Assembly: GCA_019925795.1 (NCBI GenBank)
Contig: CM034312.1
Span: forward strand, 74,341,528-74,405,527
Length of the DNA: 64,000 nt
Origin: Dendrobium chrysotoxum
Lineage: Eukaryota; Streptophyta; Magnoliopsida; Asparagales; Orchidaceae
Reading direction: 5' to 3'
The notes beneath the pieces are model-generated. The model did no database searches. It was not told the DNA's origin and worked only from the letters and a program-made list of their open reading frames with translations. The position numbers were made by a program, and so were the translations under genes. Positions 24,338 to 37,139 of the stretch are shown one piece after another (position 1 is the stretch's first letter; every line of letters begins with the position of its first letter).

Positions 24338-25046
24338 GATAGTTTTGATCTACCACCAGTTGATGTCCCCCGACTCCTTATTTAGAGAGGTGAGGACTCT
24401 ACCTTTATTGTTATTGGAGCTTTTACTCTCCAAACTCCTTTATCACCAATTACAGTGGATGTCCCTCTACCTATTAAGGATAACACCCTCACGGCTACTG
24501 ACCTCGGGATAGTCTGAGGGGAGGGGATAGTTTTAGATGTTGATGAAGAATGCTAGGCTAGCTAGTATCAAAAATAGTCATAGAGGAGGATATTAATGTT
24601 GAACAGATCCTCTCTAAGTTGGAAGGAGAGGAACTTAACCAAGTACTCAAATTCAAAGGATATTTATAAATCGAATCAGAAGTAATTGATGGTAGATTAG
24701 TCGATGAGGTAGCCCAGGATATCCGTGAAATTCTCAAGAAGAAGGCGATCAAAGCCTTTGATCCAAAAATAGCTGATTTGTTCTTAGAAGAAGAGTCAGC
24801 AAGAAACATTTATATAGTTGAGACTCGAGTGTCATATAAGGACGCTGAACCTTCAAAACCCCATCCTAGTAAAGAAGAGAGTTCAACAGCTCTTGGGTCA
24901 AATGAATTTGTAAAGGTTAGAGACGATAGCCAACCTATCAAAAATCTAGAAGCGTAGATTACAGAGATGTCCCTAAGGAAATATAGGACCAGCTAAGTAA
25001 GACTCAGCAATCCCAATCTGACCGGCCATAACTTATTATTCAATTA

Positions 25047-26191
25047 GTGGCTTATCATAATAGACAATCAGAATTCAGTTTACAAGTTATTGAGCTAGTA
25101 CCAATCCCCCCTGTTCAACCAGTAATTCAGCATGTTCAACTTACAGTTATCCCAGTTCCCCCATCTCAACCTCAGATTAATATTAAACAGATAGTTAAGA
25201 CACATATAAGGGAGGCTTTAGCCCATTCTCAAGGAATTATGTTTATTCCGAAGGGTAGGCCCTACCCCAAAGAATATGACCAAGTTCATTATCCAAAGGG
25301 CTTTGTGCCACCTTCTTTTAAGGTTTTCAGTGGCTTAGAAAACCTGGGACAGCATTTTGCCCACTTCCGTGCAAGCTGCTACAATGTAGGGGGTCAGATG
25401 CTCTACTGTTTTGCTAATTTGTCATTAGTCTTTCTAGTATTGCTTTTGAGTGGTACGTAGATCTACCAAACAATTCAGTCAAAACATTTACAGAGCTTGA
25501 GGGTCTATTCTTAAAGAGAATCTTGGGAGCTCAATAGAGAGTAACCGTTGGTGATCTCATAGTTGAGAAACAGAAACCAAGAGAGTCTCTAGTTGACTAT
25601 ATCTTGAGATGGTGAAATCTCTCAATGAAGTGTGAATGTCAATTACGAGAGCAACATGCTGTAGAAATTCTTATAAAGAATATCCATAGGCCTACTGCTT
25701 TTCTGTTGAAGGGGTTCACTATTAAAACTTTTGAAAAGCTTCTCAATAAAGCTAATAATCTATAAAAAGAGGCTTCCAAAATGCCATTCCTAAAGGATGC
25801 TTCAGAAGAGAAGAAAACTAGCAAGCCAGTGAAGTCTTTTGAAAAGAGAGCTACTATCGTATCCGTAGTTGACAAAGGGAAGAAACCTGCTAGTCCTCAG
25901 TCCAATGGTCCTCTACCCTTGCAAATCCAAAAACCTCAACCTTTTCAGGTATCCCCTCAGTCTACCAGGGAGCCTTATCCAATTTCATTGAAAGAGAAAT
26001 TGGCTCATGCTTATCCATTTAAAAAGGAATCGGTAAGGAAAATTTTTAAGAGTCTTTTGAAGAAATCAGATTTTTTATTGCTAGAGGCCAAGAAGCCAAA
26101 AGAGGCAAATAAAAAAGATGATCCTGATTTTTTCCCCTATCACTGCATGTTGGGCCATGCAATCGAAGACTACTTTTTCTTTAAAGACTAG
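25047..26191 (+). pseudogene. Gypsy (Tat-type) gag
   Basis: The region begins within a Pro/Val/Ile-rich segment. It then shows the gag entry YPKGFVPPSFKVFSGLENLG, followed by QHFAHFRASCYNVGG, in the frame starting at 25047. Past a frameshift near 25400 the gag core goes on: IAFEWYVDLPNNSVKTFTEL, then a FLKRILGAQ segment and PRESLVDYI. A Lys-rich linker follows (open frame 25781-26191) and ends in FPYHCMLGHAIEDYFFFKD, the gypsy 'YH-x-x-LGH-x-x-E-D-C-x-x-FK-D' segment with one Cys changed to Tyr. Gag would form the virus-like particle. Stops and frame changes make it dead. Confidence 0.75.
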
Positions 26192-27139
26192 CTTGAAAAG
26201 AATTTTTGTCAAGGTAAATCATAATTCCAAAGGAGTACCTGATCAATCTGGATCAGGGATCTATCAAGTTTATTTCAAGTTAAAACTCTAATCTTTCTCT
26301 CTCAATTAAAGATGGTTGGGATATAACACTATCCCAAACATTTAAAAAGTTGATTAATAAATCTTTTATCTTTCTCAACAGTTGCTGCCGAGAGCCCAGG
26401 GCCTGATCTGGGAGGTTGACCTAGAGGCTTTGCAGGAAGACGTTGGGACAGTTTCCTCTCCAGTAGTTATAGGAACTACTTTAAATAAAAAGAATAAAAA
26501 AAATGACACTTTTGTAGAGAGGAAATCTTACGATGAGAGATGTGTATGAATGGCGGATGGTATCCCAAAACCACTATCCCCTTTGATGTTATCTGACTTT
26601 TACTTTGCCCCATCAAAGGTAAAGGGTCAAAAATCAATATAAAAGAATGATCCTTCTGCTTATATTTTGATGATTAATACTGAGAATGTAATTTAAAATA
26701 ATACTTCTGTTGATAACTATCAAAACTTAGCTCAGATCAACCAAGACATTCAAAAACTCAGTTCCCCATATTTAACTTCTCAAGAGGGAAATGAATATGA
26801 AGTCTTATCAGATGGTGACACCCCTGAAATTAGCTTTCAAGGGAGTGCCATCATGATAGACTTTTCAGATTTGGATTCCCATTCAAAAAATGACAGTCCA
26901 TTGCCTAAGGAGAGTGTAGACCCTACTACACTTTATCCTTTAGAGAACATCGTACAAGTATAACTTCTAGGTGGTAAGGTCTTACCCCTAGGTTTCTTCG
27001 TTAGGAAAAAGGAAAGCAAGTTATTTTCGATAATCTAATTCAAATCCCCACTCAATAATCAAATTCTCCTTTAAATCTACCATATCATAGTCTTGATGTT
27101 CCAAAAGTTTATTATAATGTCTTAACTTATCTTAGGAAG

Positions 27140-27720
27140 TTGCCTGCTAAGTTGAGCATCTATGATGCCCTTATCCTCTCTAAGGAGATGAGGAAATCCT
27201 TAATTAAAGTACTTCCCAACCTAGATATTTTCTTAGCTCAATTATCTTTAACTTCTGAAGAAGAAGCTTTATATTTCAAGGAAATCCTAAGAGTAACATT
27301 TTTTGACGAGGATCTACTCCTAGGAACTGCCGATCATAATCACCCACTTTACATCACTGTAAATGTGGGCATGTTTAAGTTATCTAAAGTTCTCATTGAT
27401 CCGGGTGCATCGGTCAATGTGCTGAATATAAAGACTCTCACATACCTTAGAGTTGATACTAGCAAGCTCTCAACCGATAAGTTAGTGCTTCATGGGTTGA
27501 ACGAAAAGGGCGAGAAGGCTTTAGGTTAAATTACCCTTCTTCTAGAGATAGGATAGTTGAAAATAGAGGCAAAATTTCATATAATTGATTCAGATACGTC
27601 CCTTAATACGCTATTAGGTAGGTCCTGGATCCATGAGTACATGATGGTTCCATCTACCTTGCACTAATGCATCAAGTACCAACAAGATGGCATTGAGTAT
27701 GAAATTAAGGGTTATCTGCA
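27140..27720 (+). pseudogene. Gypsy aspartic protease
   Basis: The 129-codon frame at 27140-27529 carries HPLYITVNVGMFKLSKVLID, then PGASVNVLNIKTL. The active-site triad reads DPGA where the family has D-S/T/G-G-A/S. After a stop at 27527 it continues with LEIG..KIEAKFHIIDSDTSLNTLLG and RSWIHEYMMVPSTLH, the conserved C-terminal ILGRPWIH-x-x-x-VPSTLH motif of Tat-type proteases. DNA from 27720 to 28538 is decayed pol linker, up to the copia insertion. Confidence 0.75.
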
Positions 27721-28538
27721 ATGAGATCAGAATCTATGAAGATGCTGCATATTATGCATCGAAAGGGTCCAATATCTATTCTAAGGTTGAGATCAATATT
27801 AAAGAGGAAAAAAATAGAGATTTTAAAGTCAAAAGAAATTTAAAAAGAAGAAAAAGTTAAAATTCAAAAAAGACAAAAATCAAATAGTAAAGATGACGTC
27901 GAGGGCGTAGTTTTTAGGCCTCCAAACAGTCTACCTCAGCGAAGTGGAAGAATGGCCCAAAGAGTACATGGTCGAGGCCATACTTCAGTTGAAAAACGTA
28001 ATCCCATAATATACATTAAACTAGAATCAAGTTCTGATGAAGGATTAAGAAAAAGGGGTGCTTGAATTGCTTTTGACTATCAAAAAAATAAATCCACCAC
28101 CGAAATTTGATCTCACCTTAGATCTAGATAGTGACCATGAGGGAGATAATTCAAAAGTTTAAAGTGTCGAGCCTGAATTAACTCTTTATGAAAAGCTCAA
28201 TAGGGCAGTTGATTCCTTAACCTTAACACACTGTCTACCGACAGCTTCTCAGGGTTAATGATTAAGGATGCCCTAATCTAGATGGAGAAATAACAAAGTC
28301 GAGAAGTTCTTCCCTGGCTCCTCCTCTTTAAGGAATGAAGATGATGTAACCCTTGATGAGGCAGACTTAAATGAATTAATTGAAATACCTTTTGGCTACT
28401 TTCTTGCTGGTGTCAAAATTCTTATCTCTAAAGGTTTCATTCTGAGCCAATGGACTAAGGGTCAAGCTAGATACCACGAAAATATTTGGAATTCAAAAAT
28501 TAATAGAAATTGGATAAGTGGTATTGCTTAGGTACCGT

Positions 28539-28543
28539 TAGTT
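28539..28543. repeat. Target-site duplication TAGTT, left copy
   Basis: The five bases TAGTT directly precede the copia LTR (TGAAAGT..) and are repeated exactly at 40076-40080 after the other LTR. This fixes both ends of the nested element to the base. Confidence 0.9.
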
Positions 28544-28974
28544 TGAAAGTCTGAATAGGTTGTTAGACCTGCTGCTTACGTCCTTAGGCTAACCAAGAGG
28601 GGGGGTTAATTGGTCCTTTTTTAAAAAATTCTCTTAGAATTTTAGAAAATTTTTAATTTAAAAACTTAAGCAAATCGTACAGTACGATTCCACTTCATAC
28701 AGTACGAAGAGAGTGATTTTTTAATGCTTTCTTCAACCACAGAAATTCAACCACAAAAAAAAAAATGCGTAAAAGTAACAATACGGAAAAGTAAACAGTA
28801 AGAACATAAAACACCATAATTTATAGTGGTTCGGTCCAACACGACCTATATCCACTCCCTAGAGACTCCTTCTCTAGGTATTGCACTAAACACAAGTGAC
28901 TCTCCTTTTTCCTCCACAGCAAGGCAAAGAAGCCTTTACAAACTCTCTTCCACCAACCCGATGCGGTAGAGAAC

Positions 28975-29175
28975 CGTCATCCTTTTTCACCCTCCTGGTG
29001 AAGGCAAAGAACCAATCGTCCTTTTTCACCCTCCAAGTGACGGCAGAGAACCATTCATCCTTTTTCACCCTCCAAGTGACGGTAGAGAATCGATCATCCT
29101 TTTTCACCCTCCAAGTGACGGTGGAGAACCGATCGTCCTTTTTCACCCTCCAAGTGATGGCAGAGAATCAGAATC
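28975..29175 (-). repeat. 39-bp minisatellite in C1 left LTR
   Basis: Five units of 39 bp, with consensus words CTTTTTCACCCTCCAAGTGA and CGGTAGAGAACCGATCATC on the plus strand. The matching array in the right LTR is at 38690-38925, and a homologous 39-bp array sits in the C3 LTR. The antisense frame gives a repeated 13-residue peptide, but only because 39 is a multiple of three. Confidence 0.85.
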
Positions 29176-29454
29176 ATCTCGAACATTCCTCTTGCAAGAG
29201 CCTCCAAGGAGATTAGGAAGATGCTTGAAGTACAAATAATGAGATCCTCACTATTTGATAACCTTGTGATTCCCCTCATAATTTTCTCTTCAAAGATCTC
29301 TTAAAACTTACTCCCAAACACTCTCCCAATCACTCTCCCTTTCACTCTCAAAGAGATTTTCGCAGAAGGTACTCCCCTTCAGTTAGTTTTAAGACACTTA
29401 AGTACTTAGGACAAGAAAAACCATCCAAAAACTAAAAATTTCAAGTTTTACACA

Positions 29455-30005
29455 TGCCGATCGTCCCGTACGATCGCACATCGTACTGTACAAATAGTTC
29501 AACTCACTGAATGATTCGTCCCATATGAACCCAATTTAGAGCCCTTCGTACTGCAAAATCTCATGTACGAACTCCATTTTATACTGTACGAATAGTTCAA
29601 AAATTAAATGATTCGTCCCGTACGATCCTATATGAACCCATTTCAGAGCCCTTCGTACCGCATAATATCATGTACGAACTCTAATTTGTATTGTACGAAT
29701 AGTTTAAAAATTGAACGATTCATTCCGTATGATCTTGTACGAACCTAATTTAGAGCCCTTCGTACTGCAAAAAAACCTGTACAAACTCTATTTCGTACTG
29801 TATGAATAGTTCAAAAATTGAACAATTCATCTCATACAATCCTGTACAAACCTAACTCAGAGCATTTTGTACCTCAAAATCTCCTGTATAAACTATATTT
29901 CATACTGTACGAAATGAACTTAAAAAAAATTTCAAGACAGATAGGTTTGTTGAGGAGGACATATAATACAGATCGTCCCATACTATCCAATATCGTACAG
30001 TATGA
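29455..30005 (-). repeat. About 105-bp tandem array with CGTAC palindromes in C1 left LTR
   Basis: About five units, each with ATTCGTCCCGTACGATCCT-, AGAGCCCTTCGTACCGCAAAAT- and TTTCGTACTGTACGAATAG-like words. The last contains a perfect palindrome with a one-base centre (TCGTAC-T-GTACGA). Copies differ mainly by CG to CA/TG changes. The matching array is at 39195-39775. Confidence 0.8.
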
Positions 30006-30311
30006 TCAATTTAAAAATTAAGCTTTTCACTCCCCTAGTGTGTGTGTGCACAGTTATCCAACTTACAATCACATTCTCTCAGACTCAAGAAAATAAAAAA
30101 TACATACTTCACTTACAATAAACATTCACAAATGAACTTGAAGTCTTCAGCAATCTGGAGTGTGAATTTCCTGAAAAATATGTTAGTACACACAAAAAAA
30201 ACTCAAGTATTTTTTAGGAGAAGAATAAAATAAATAATAAGCTTTTGTAATGATAAAAAAAAACTTATATCAGAATTCACTTGAACAAATGGATTTATAC
30301 AAATCATAATA

Positions 30312-30325
30312 ATCTCCCCCTTTTC
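30312..30325 (-). promoter_or_regulatory. Polypurine tract of copia C1
   Basis: On the minus strand this reads GAAAAGGGGGAGAT directly before the 3' LTR. It is the primer for plus-strand DNA synthesis in LTR retrotransposons. Confidence 0.85.
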
Positions 30326-31680
30326 TATGATGATAAAATATTTATTATTTGATTTAACAATTAAATTCCCATGTCTCCTAAGCTTCCACTAAATATACAC
30401 TCCCCCTAAATAAATGATCTCCTAAGCTCCCCCTAAAGAAATGACCTATCCTAAACAAGGGATAAACAGAGGTTAGATGATCTAACACAGAATAAGCAAA
30501 GGGAAGAGTAGGAACCCTAAACAACAGTAGGAAAAACAAACAAGACACATAAGCACACAAGCACATTCACAAGCACATACAAGTACAAACACACGCAACA
30601 AAAAAATAATAAAATCATATGCACGTAAGAATAATGCCAAATGTTAAGCCAAATACAACAGGTCAAACAACTCAAACTAAGTCAAATAATACAACACTCC
30701 CCCTTTTGACAACCACAAAAAGGGAAGACACTCAAAAGAGTTGAGGATTTGAATAATGTTAAAAGAAGATTAACTACAATATTAAAATTAAATGCAAAAA
30801 GTAAAGACTCAAAAAGGTCTAGATTGCAAACTATAATAAGGAGAAGAAAACTTGATCTATGACAGTAATGTATTAGACAGATTAAGTAACCACAATTTTT
30901 ACACAAAAGATGAAATAAAATTACCAAAATTTCTAAGTCAAAAGTGAGAATCATTGATTAGTGGACTTGGAGAAAATGTTAAAGAAAAGAATAATTGGTG
31001 ACATTACGCATCTTTTAAAATGAAGGGGCACATTTTGTGCACTTAGTCAATGTTTGGGCTAATTTTGTGCCTCTTTATAAATTTTGGCGACATTGCGCAT
31101 CTTTCAAGCTTAATTATATGGCAGACTTTGTGCATCTTTTTAAGCTTTATTCTTTTGATTTTCATTTCATAAAATTCTTTCCAACAATATTATTCCTTGG
31201 TCACAATCACAATAATGAACACTTTGATATAGATTTTAAGAGTAATATTAAGACATCAAATATACAACAATTTAAGCTAAGTAACACATGTCTAAATAAG
31301 ATAAAATAAGATCTTCTAATCTACACCAAATCATAATGAAATCTAAATATTTTGAGAATTTAAAATTATGCACAGAATTTTCTATTATAATATAAATTCA
31401 ATTAACATATTTGAAATTTAATCAACTACAATAAAGTGTTTTAATTTTAGAAAATTTCCAGTCATAATCATTTTCATAGAATAAAATGCACAAAAACACT
31501 AAACCTTTTCATTCCTTGAAACATATAACATATAACATAGCAAGCTTTACATTCAACACATCTCATAAGAATAAGCTTGCTAAAAAACCATACAACAAAC
31601 AAAGAAGAACTAGAACAACCAACAACAACTCATAGAAAATCAAAACAACAACCAAGCTAGGCAACAAGAAGAACAAATCT
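30326..31680 (-). other. C1 3' untranslated spacer
   Basis: AT-rich non-coding DNA between the extra ORF and the polypurine tract. It includes a clustered phrase TTTTGTGC.(A/C)T(C/T)TTT..AAGCTTAAT repeated loosely at 31030-31150. Several short open frames here match nothing. Confidence 0.55.
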
Positions 31681-31810
31681 AAAAGTCTGAAGGACCTTCA
31701 TCTGGAGGAGGTGGAGGAACACAAAACATAGCAAAGTAGCTATTAAGTGTCACAATATTGGTGTTCATAGAAATAAATTGTCCTCTAATCCACCCCCTAT
31801 CCTCTTTATA

Positions 31811-32755
31811 CTAATCATCTTGCTGCTTCAGGTGCACCTCCACATGATCAAATCTTTTATCAAGCCTATCAAACTGTTGGACCATATCCTGAAAGAAATC
31901 TTGATTTGGTTCAAGTGCAGGAGCAGGTTCATCCTTAGAAATATCAACATTTTCATCTTTCCCAAACAGTGCCCGAAAAGAAGCATCAGTAAAATAGAGT
32001 GTGAGTTCAAAAGGTCCGTCAGGATGGACCAAATTGTACTTCTTCTCAAGAATGAAATAGATAATATGTCCTAGGGCAATGTTCTTCTTTCGTTTGACAC
32101 TAGGTTGGCCAATATCGGTGAGATAGAAATAGTCCTGGATTAATTGAGCTTCATCGATGGGTTGGCCAGACATAATCAGATAAGTGACAGAAGAAAGAAG
32201 AGGGGTCATGTTTATTCTATCTCCAGCCTCGGGAATGATGGAAGTCCTAAGAACATATTGGATTATTCGAGTATTTTGATTTAAGGAGTCAACTCGAGGA
32301 ATGTGAGTAGGTTGGCTTACACCTCTAATAACTTGATTTACTTCGGACCAATCATAGTCTGATGAAGAAGATAGAGTGTGTGCCCGTACCCCTTGAGTTC
32401 TTAAATGAAAATATTCTCCAAGGTCCTCCTTAGTAATTTTGACTCTTTGCTTTAGGACATAGGAAGAGATGATGTTATGGGCCTGATTAAAAGTCATATT
32501 GGCCAAAAACACATGGAAAAAATCTTTATTATATGCATAAATAAGAGTAAGAATAAAAGAAAACTAGGTAGAATCAAAAAGTGGCATTACTGCAAAGTGA
32601 AGATTCTCTTGAAGTAAAAAGCGAGAAGAGGTAATTTTAGATGCGGCATACCTAAGGTATGCCTCCTCGCTTTGAGCACTCAAAAAGTTGTCATCCCAAT
32701 CCCTCCTGGATGATGATCCCCTAGCCACTCTTACTCTCTTTCCACTGCCTGACAT
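31811..32755 (-). pseudogene. Extra (so-called env-like) ORF of copia C1, one stop codon
   Basis: An ATG at 32755 opens a frame of about 315 codons that runs to 31811 with a single in-frame TAG (32566-32564). The two halves (64 and 233 codons) stay in the same phase. The N-terminal part is basic (KRVRVARGSSSRRDW). The middle holds YDWSEVNQVIRGVS, RIIQYVLRTSIIPEAGDRIN and NIALGHIIYFILEKKYNL. The C-terminus (FDRLDKRFDHVEVHLKQQDD) looks like a short coiled coil. It is homologous throughout to the C3 ORF at 51517-52653. I see no clear signal peptide or C-terminal membrane anchor, so the 'env-like' name is positional only. Function unknown. Confidence 0.75.
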
Positions 32756-32819
32756 CTCTATTCTATGCTCTAAAAGGTTTGAAAATGAAAGAGAAATAAA
32801 AGTAAATGACCCTCCATTT

Positions 32820-33205
32820 ATAGAAAAGCAATACTTCATACTGTACGAAACCATTTCATACAAGACAAAATGAATTTCGTCCGGGACGAATGAAAGTGGT
32901 AAAAAATGAAATAGTTTTTTGTAAAATGCTCGTCCCGAGGCATCCTTTCGTACAGGCTTTTTAACTTCCTGATCGTGCAGACGATGACATGTTCTTCCAG
33001 GATGATCAGAATATTGAAGGATCCTTTAGGCGACGATTAGGTTCATCCTTATCCAAATTGACACATGGATCGTACAAACAAAAATGTGTTCGTCCGGGAT
33101 GATCAACACTAATAACTATCACTAACCGTGAACCCCTCCTATTCATACAGACGAAACTTCTACAATCGTACAATACAATGATCGAATCATACAGTACGAA
33201 TAGAC
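32820..33205 (-). repeat. Palindrome cluster upstream of the C1 extra ORF
   Basis: In the spacer between the pol stop (33384) and the ORF start (32755), about seven copies of CGTCC/CGTAC half-site palindromes occur. Examples are TTCGTCCGGGACGAA near 32876, ATACTGTACGAA near 32837, TCGTCCGGGATGATC near 33090 and ATACAGTACGAAT near 33188. The C3 element has a matching cluster at the same relative position. Confidence 0.7.
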
Positions 33206-33383
33206 AAAGAAAATAAAGTTTCGTCAATTCAACTCTACAGGTTTTTAATACTGAAATAAAAACCAACACAAGACAAATTTTTTTTTTTAATTTTTTAAAG
33301 AAGACACATAAGATAACCACAAAATAATAGACTAAAAAACAAACTAACGAACATATACAAAACAAAATTTATAGAATTTTCAA

Positions 33384-36300
33384 TCAAGCATTAAGATCAA
33401 TCACACCTAGCCTTATTCTTAACACGCTAAAAGTGTCAAAAGCTAAGGGTTTTGTGAAAATATCTGTAAGTTGATCTTTAGTAGCGACATGATGTAGTTC
33501 AATTTCCCCTTTCGCTACATGATCTCTTATGAAATGATGCCTTATATCAATATGCTTTAGTCTAGAATGTTGAATAAGATTCTTTGAAATACAAATAGCA
33601 CTTGTATTATCACAAAAGATTGGAATTGTACCAATAGAAAAACCTAAATTAAACATTTATTGTTTCAACCAAAGCAACTGTGCAACACAACTCCCTAAGG
33701 TAATATATTCTGCTTCAGCTGTAAAAAGTGCTACTGAATTTTGTTTCCTACTGGACCAAGATACTAAAGAATTTCCAATGAATTGACATGTCCTAGTAGT
33801 ACTCTTCCTATCAACCCTACAGCCAGCAAAATTAGAATCTGAGTATCCAATTATTTCAAATGAAGAACTATTCTTAGGATATCAAATCCCTAAATTTTGA
33901 GTTCCCAAAAGATATCTTAATATTCTTTTCACTGCTGTCAAATGTAATTCCATTGGATCAGATTGAAATCTAGCACATAAATAAACACTAAACATAATAT
34001 CTGGTCGGCTAGCTGTCAAATAATGCAATGATCCAATTATTCCTCTAAACTTCTTTTGATCAATATATTTTTCCTTAGGATCCTTATCTAATAATACTAA
34101 GGAACTCATGGGTGTAGTTACAGGTTTAGTATTATCTATTTCATATTTCTTGAGGATGTTATTAACATGCTTCGATTGATAAAGAAAAGTTTCTTCCTCA
34201 TTTTACTTTATGCTAAAACCAAGAAAATAACTCATGTCACCCATCAAACTCATCTCAAATTCACTACTCATTATTTTTCAAAATTCATCACATAAATTTT
34301 TATCAGTTGATCCAAAAATGATGTCATCCACATATATTTGTACAATGAGTATATCATTTCTAATTCTTTTCAAAAATAGAGTGGTGTCCACACTTCCTTT
34401 AACAAATGATCCTTTTAATAGGAAAGTGCTTAACCTCTCATACCATGCTCGAGGTGCCTATTTTCGTCCATACAATGCCTTTTTTAATTTAAAAATATGA
34501 TTTGGGAATTTAGAATTTTCAAAACCTGGAGGTTGCTGAACATAAACATCCTCTTCTATCACCCCATTCAAAAAGGCACTTTTAACATCCATTTAGTACA
34601 ATTTAAAATTTTTAAAATAGGCAAAGGCTAATAACACCCAAATTGCTTCAAGTCTTACTACAGGGGCAAATGTCTCCTCAAAATCAATTCCTTCTATTTA
34701 TTTATACCCCTTAGCTACCAATCTAGCCTTATTTCTTATAACAACTCCTGAATCATTCATTTTATTTTTGAATACCCACTTAGTCCCACCTACACTTTGA
34801 TCTTTTGGCCTTTCAATTAGCACCCAAATATCATTTCTTTTAAATTGATTTAATTCTTCTTGCATAGCCAAAATCCAAAATTCATCCATAAGTGCTTGAT
34901 CTATAGTGGGTTCAATCATTGAAATAAAAGCTAATTGATTTACTTCTTTCCTCAAACCATGCCTAGTCCTAACTCCTTCACTTGGTTCTCCTAAAATCAA
35001 TTCTTTAGGATGACTTCTAACAAATTTCCATTCTTTAGGCAATTGATTTTCTTCTTCCTTTTCAACCATTTCTTCAAATTTTTGATTTTCAAGTTTTTGG
35101 GATACTACCTCAACCTCATCTTTATCCAACTTAGACCCTTCACTATTATAAGATTTATCAAAAATAACATGAGTGGTCTCCTCAACTACCAATGTTCTTT
35201 TATTAAAAACTCTATAGGATTTTCTAACACTTGAATAGCCTAGAAAGATTCCTTTATCAGATTTTGGATCAAATTTTTCTAAGAGAGTTTTGTCATTATT
35301 ATGAATGAACACTTTACATCCAAAAACATGTAGATGTGAGAGATTGGGACTTCTACCTTTAAGAAGTTTATAGGATGTCTTATTTAACTTAGTCCTTATG
35401 TACACCCTATTCAATACATAGCACGCTGTACTAATTTCTTCAGCCCAGAAATATTTTGGAAGTGAATACTCTGCCAACATGGCTCTAGCAGTTTCAATTC
35501 ATGTCTTGTTCTTTCTTTCTACAACTCCATTCTGTTGAGGTGTCCTAGAAGCTGAGAAGTTGTGTTCAATCCCATGAGATTTATAAAAATCATCAAATAA
35601 TTCATTTTTAAATTCTCCCCCATGATCACTTTGGATAGTTACTATTTTAAAACCAAGTTTTCTCTAAATATAAGTGGCAAAATCTCTAAACTCTTCAAAT
35701 GATTCACTCTTATGATTCAAAAATCTAATCCAGGTGAACCTAGAATAATCATCCACAATTACATACCCAAATCTTTTTCCACCTAAACTTAAAGTACTAA
35801 CAGGTCCAAAAAGATCCATATAAAGAATTTCTAAAGGCTTGCTAGTCCTAATTTTCTTGATTGAATTGAAGGAGGATCTGACTTATTTTTCTAATTGACA
35901 TGCATCACACAAATGGTCTTTAGTAAAGTCTAATTTGGGTACTCCTCTAACTAGCTCCTTTTGGGTAATTTTCCTAAGATTTCTCATACTAGCATGACAA
36001 AGCCTTCTATGCCATAACCATGATTCATCAGATATAGTTTTAAAACAAAGAGTAGTAGAAGGATTTACAGAATTTAAATCTAGCATGTAAACATTATTAA
36101 CTCTATCACCATTTAACACAACAGTTCCATTTTGACTAATAACACAACTAGTAGGCTAAAATTTTATATGATAACCCTTGTCACACAATTGACTTATACT
36201 AAACAGATTGTGTTTTAAGCCTTCAACCAACAGTACATTTTCAATCACAAAATTTCTAGAATTTCTAATTATACCTGTACCTACCACTCTCTTAGTGGTA

Positions 36301-36450
36301 TTATCTCCAAGTGTAACCTTGCCTCCATTCCTGGCTTCCAACGTTATAAATTGATTTGCATCTCCAATCATATGCTTTGAGCAGCCGCTGTCCAGGTACC
36401 AAATACTCTCACGAGGTCTTGTGTGAGAGCGTTTCTGTAAAAATATCAAA
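33384..36450 (-). pseudogene. Copia C1 pol: protease, integrase, reverse transcriptase, RNase H
   Basis: Reading on the minus strand: protease motif YLDSGCSKHM (36405-36360); integrase zinc region with HRRLCHASMRNL and CDACQLEK (about 36020-35885); integrase core with DLFGPV, then SDHGGEF and PQQNGVVERKN (about 35830-35540); reverse transcriptase opening in FWILAMQEELNQFKRNDIWV (34900s) and with the catalytic IYVDDIIFGS (YVDD at 34334-34323); RNase H ending ..IFTKPLAFDTF and a stop at 33386-33384. The longest uninterrupted piece is 260 codons (35480-34698). More than ten stops or frame changes are scattered along it, so it is inactive. Confidence 0.9.
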
Positions 36451-37139
36451 TGTTAGACTTGGGAACTCAAATAAGTTTGGGTTCACCTCTAGACAATTTT
36501 AAAACAGATTTATGTGTGATATACTGTGTATTATGCATCCTAGGTCTCCATACTAAATGTGTTCTATGATGAATAGTACAAGTGTGGGATATATGTACAA
36601 TCATACCGCAAGAAAAACACTTCACTCTTGGAAAAGGATTCACCAATCTATTTGTCCTATAAGATTTTCTCTTTGATTTCAAACCAATTGACTTATGGTA
36701 AATTTTGTGAAAATCTTCAAGTCTAGGTGATTTCCTATTTTCTTTAGGTGCTTTTAACTAAACTTTAAGATAAGCATTAGCACTTTTTAGAATCGAATTA
36801 TTATTTTTCAAATTATGCTCTCTAGTATCTGATTCATCTATATAAGTTTTAAGATCATTTTCGTGTTCTGTATGTGATGATTTTAAAAGTTTATACTATT
36901 TGTTTAAATCATTATATTCATCCAATAGAGTCATGTGGTTGCTACCAATTAATATATGGTCTTTCCTAAGGATCTTGTATTCTTTCTGCAGCTTTAAATG
37001 ATCTAAATTCAACTTAGCATACAGTTTTTTTGTTTCCTATATGTTGAATGTATGCGTTCAGAAACTTTAAATAGTTCATCTTAACTTAAGTCACATTCCT
37101 CCACTTGATCTGATTGATCAAGATTGTCAGCCATCAAGC
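36451..37139 (-). pseudogene. Copia C1 gag-protease linker
   Basis: Between the zinc knuckle and the protease, this decayed stretch holds a second cysteine-containing segment (VKCFSCGMIVHISHTC, about 36625-36585) in a 71-codon frame and coiled-coil-like Leu/Lys/Glu-rich text. SIRE-type elements commonly have long gag C-termini. No separate gene is implied. Confidence 0.5.

Larger units (their letters stand above)
28544..30311 (-). repeat. Copia C1 3' LTR (left copy)
   Basis: In plus orientation it starts TGAAAGTCTGAATAGG and ends ..AATCATAATA, where the partner LTR has ..AATCATAACA, so its last C has become T. It holds a block that reads on the minus strand GACCGAACCACTATAAATT (also conserved in the C3 LTR), a 39-bp minisatellite and a roughly 105-bp array. 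Confidence 0.9.

Noticed and set aside
28886..29146. Minus-strand frame with a repeated 13-residue peptide (KKDDRFSTVTWR-type)
   Set aside because: It lies inside a copia LTR minisatellite whose 39-bp period is a multiple of three. The frame is a by-product, and the homologous C3 array gives an unrelated peptide.
31037..31309. 90-codon frame in the C1 3' spacer
   Set aside because: AT-rich, in antisense to the element, no family match.
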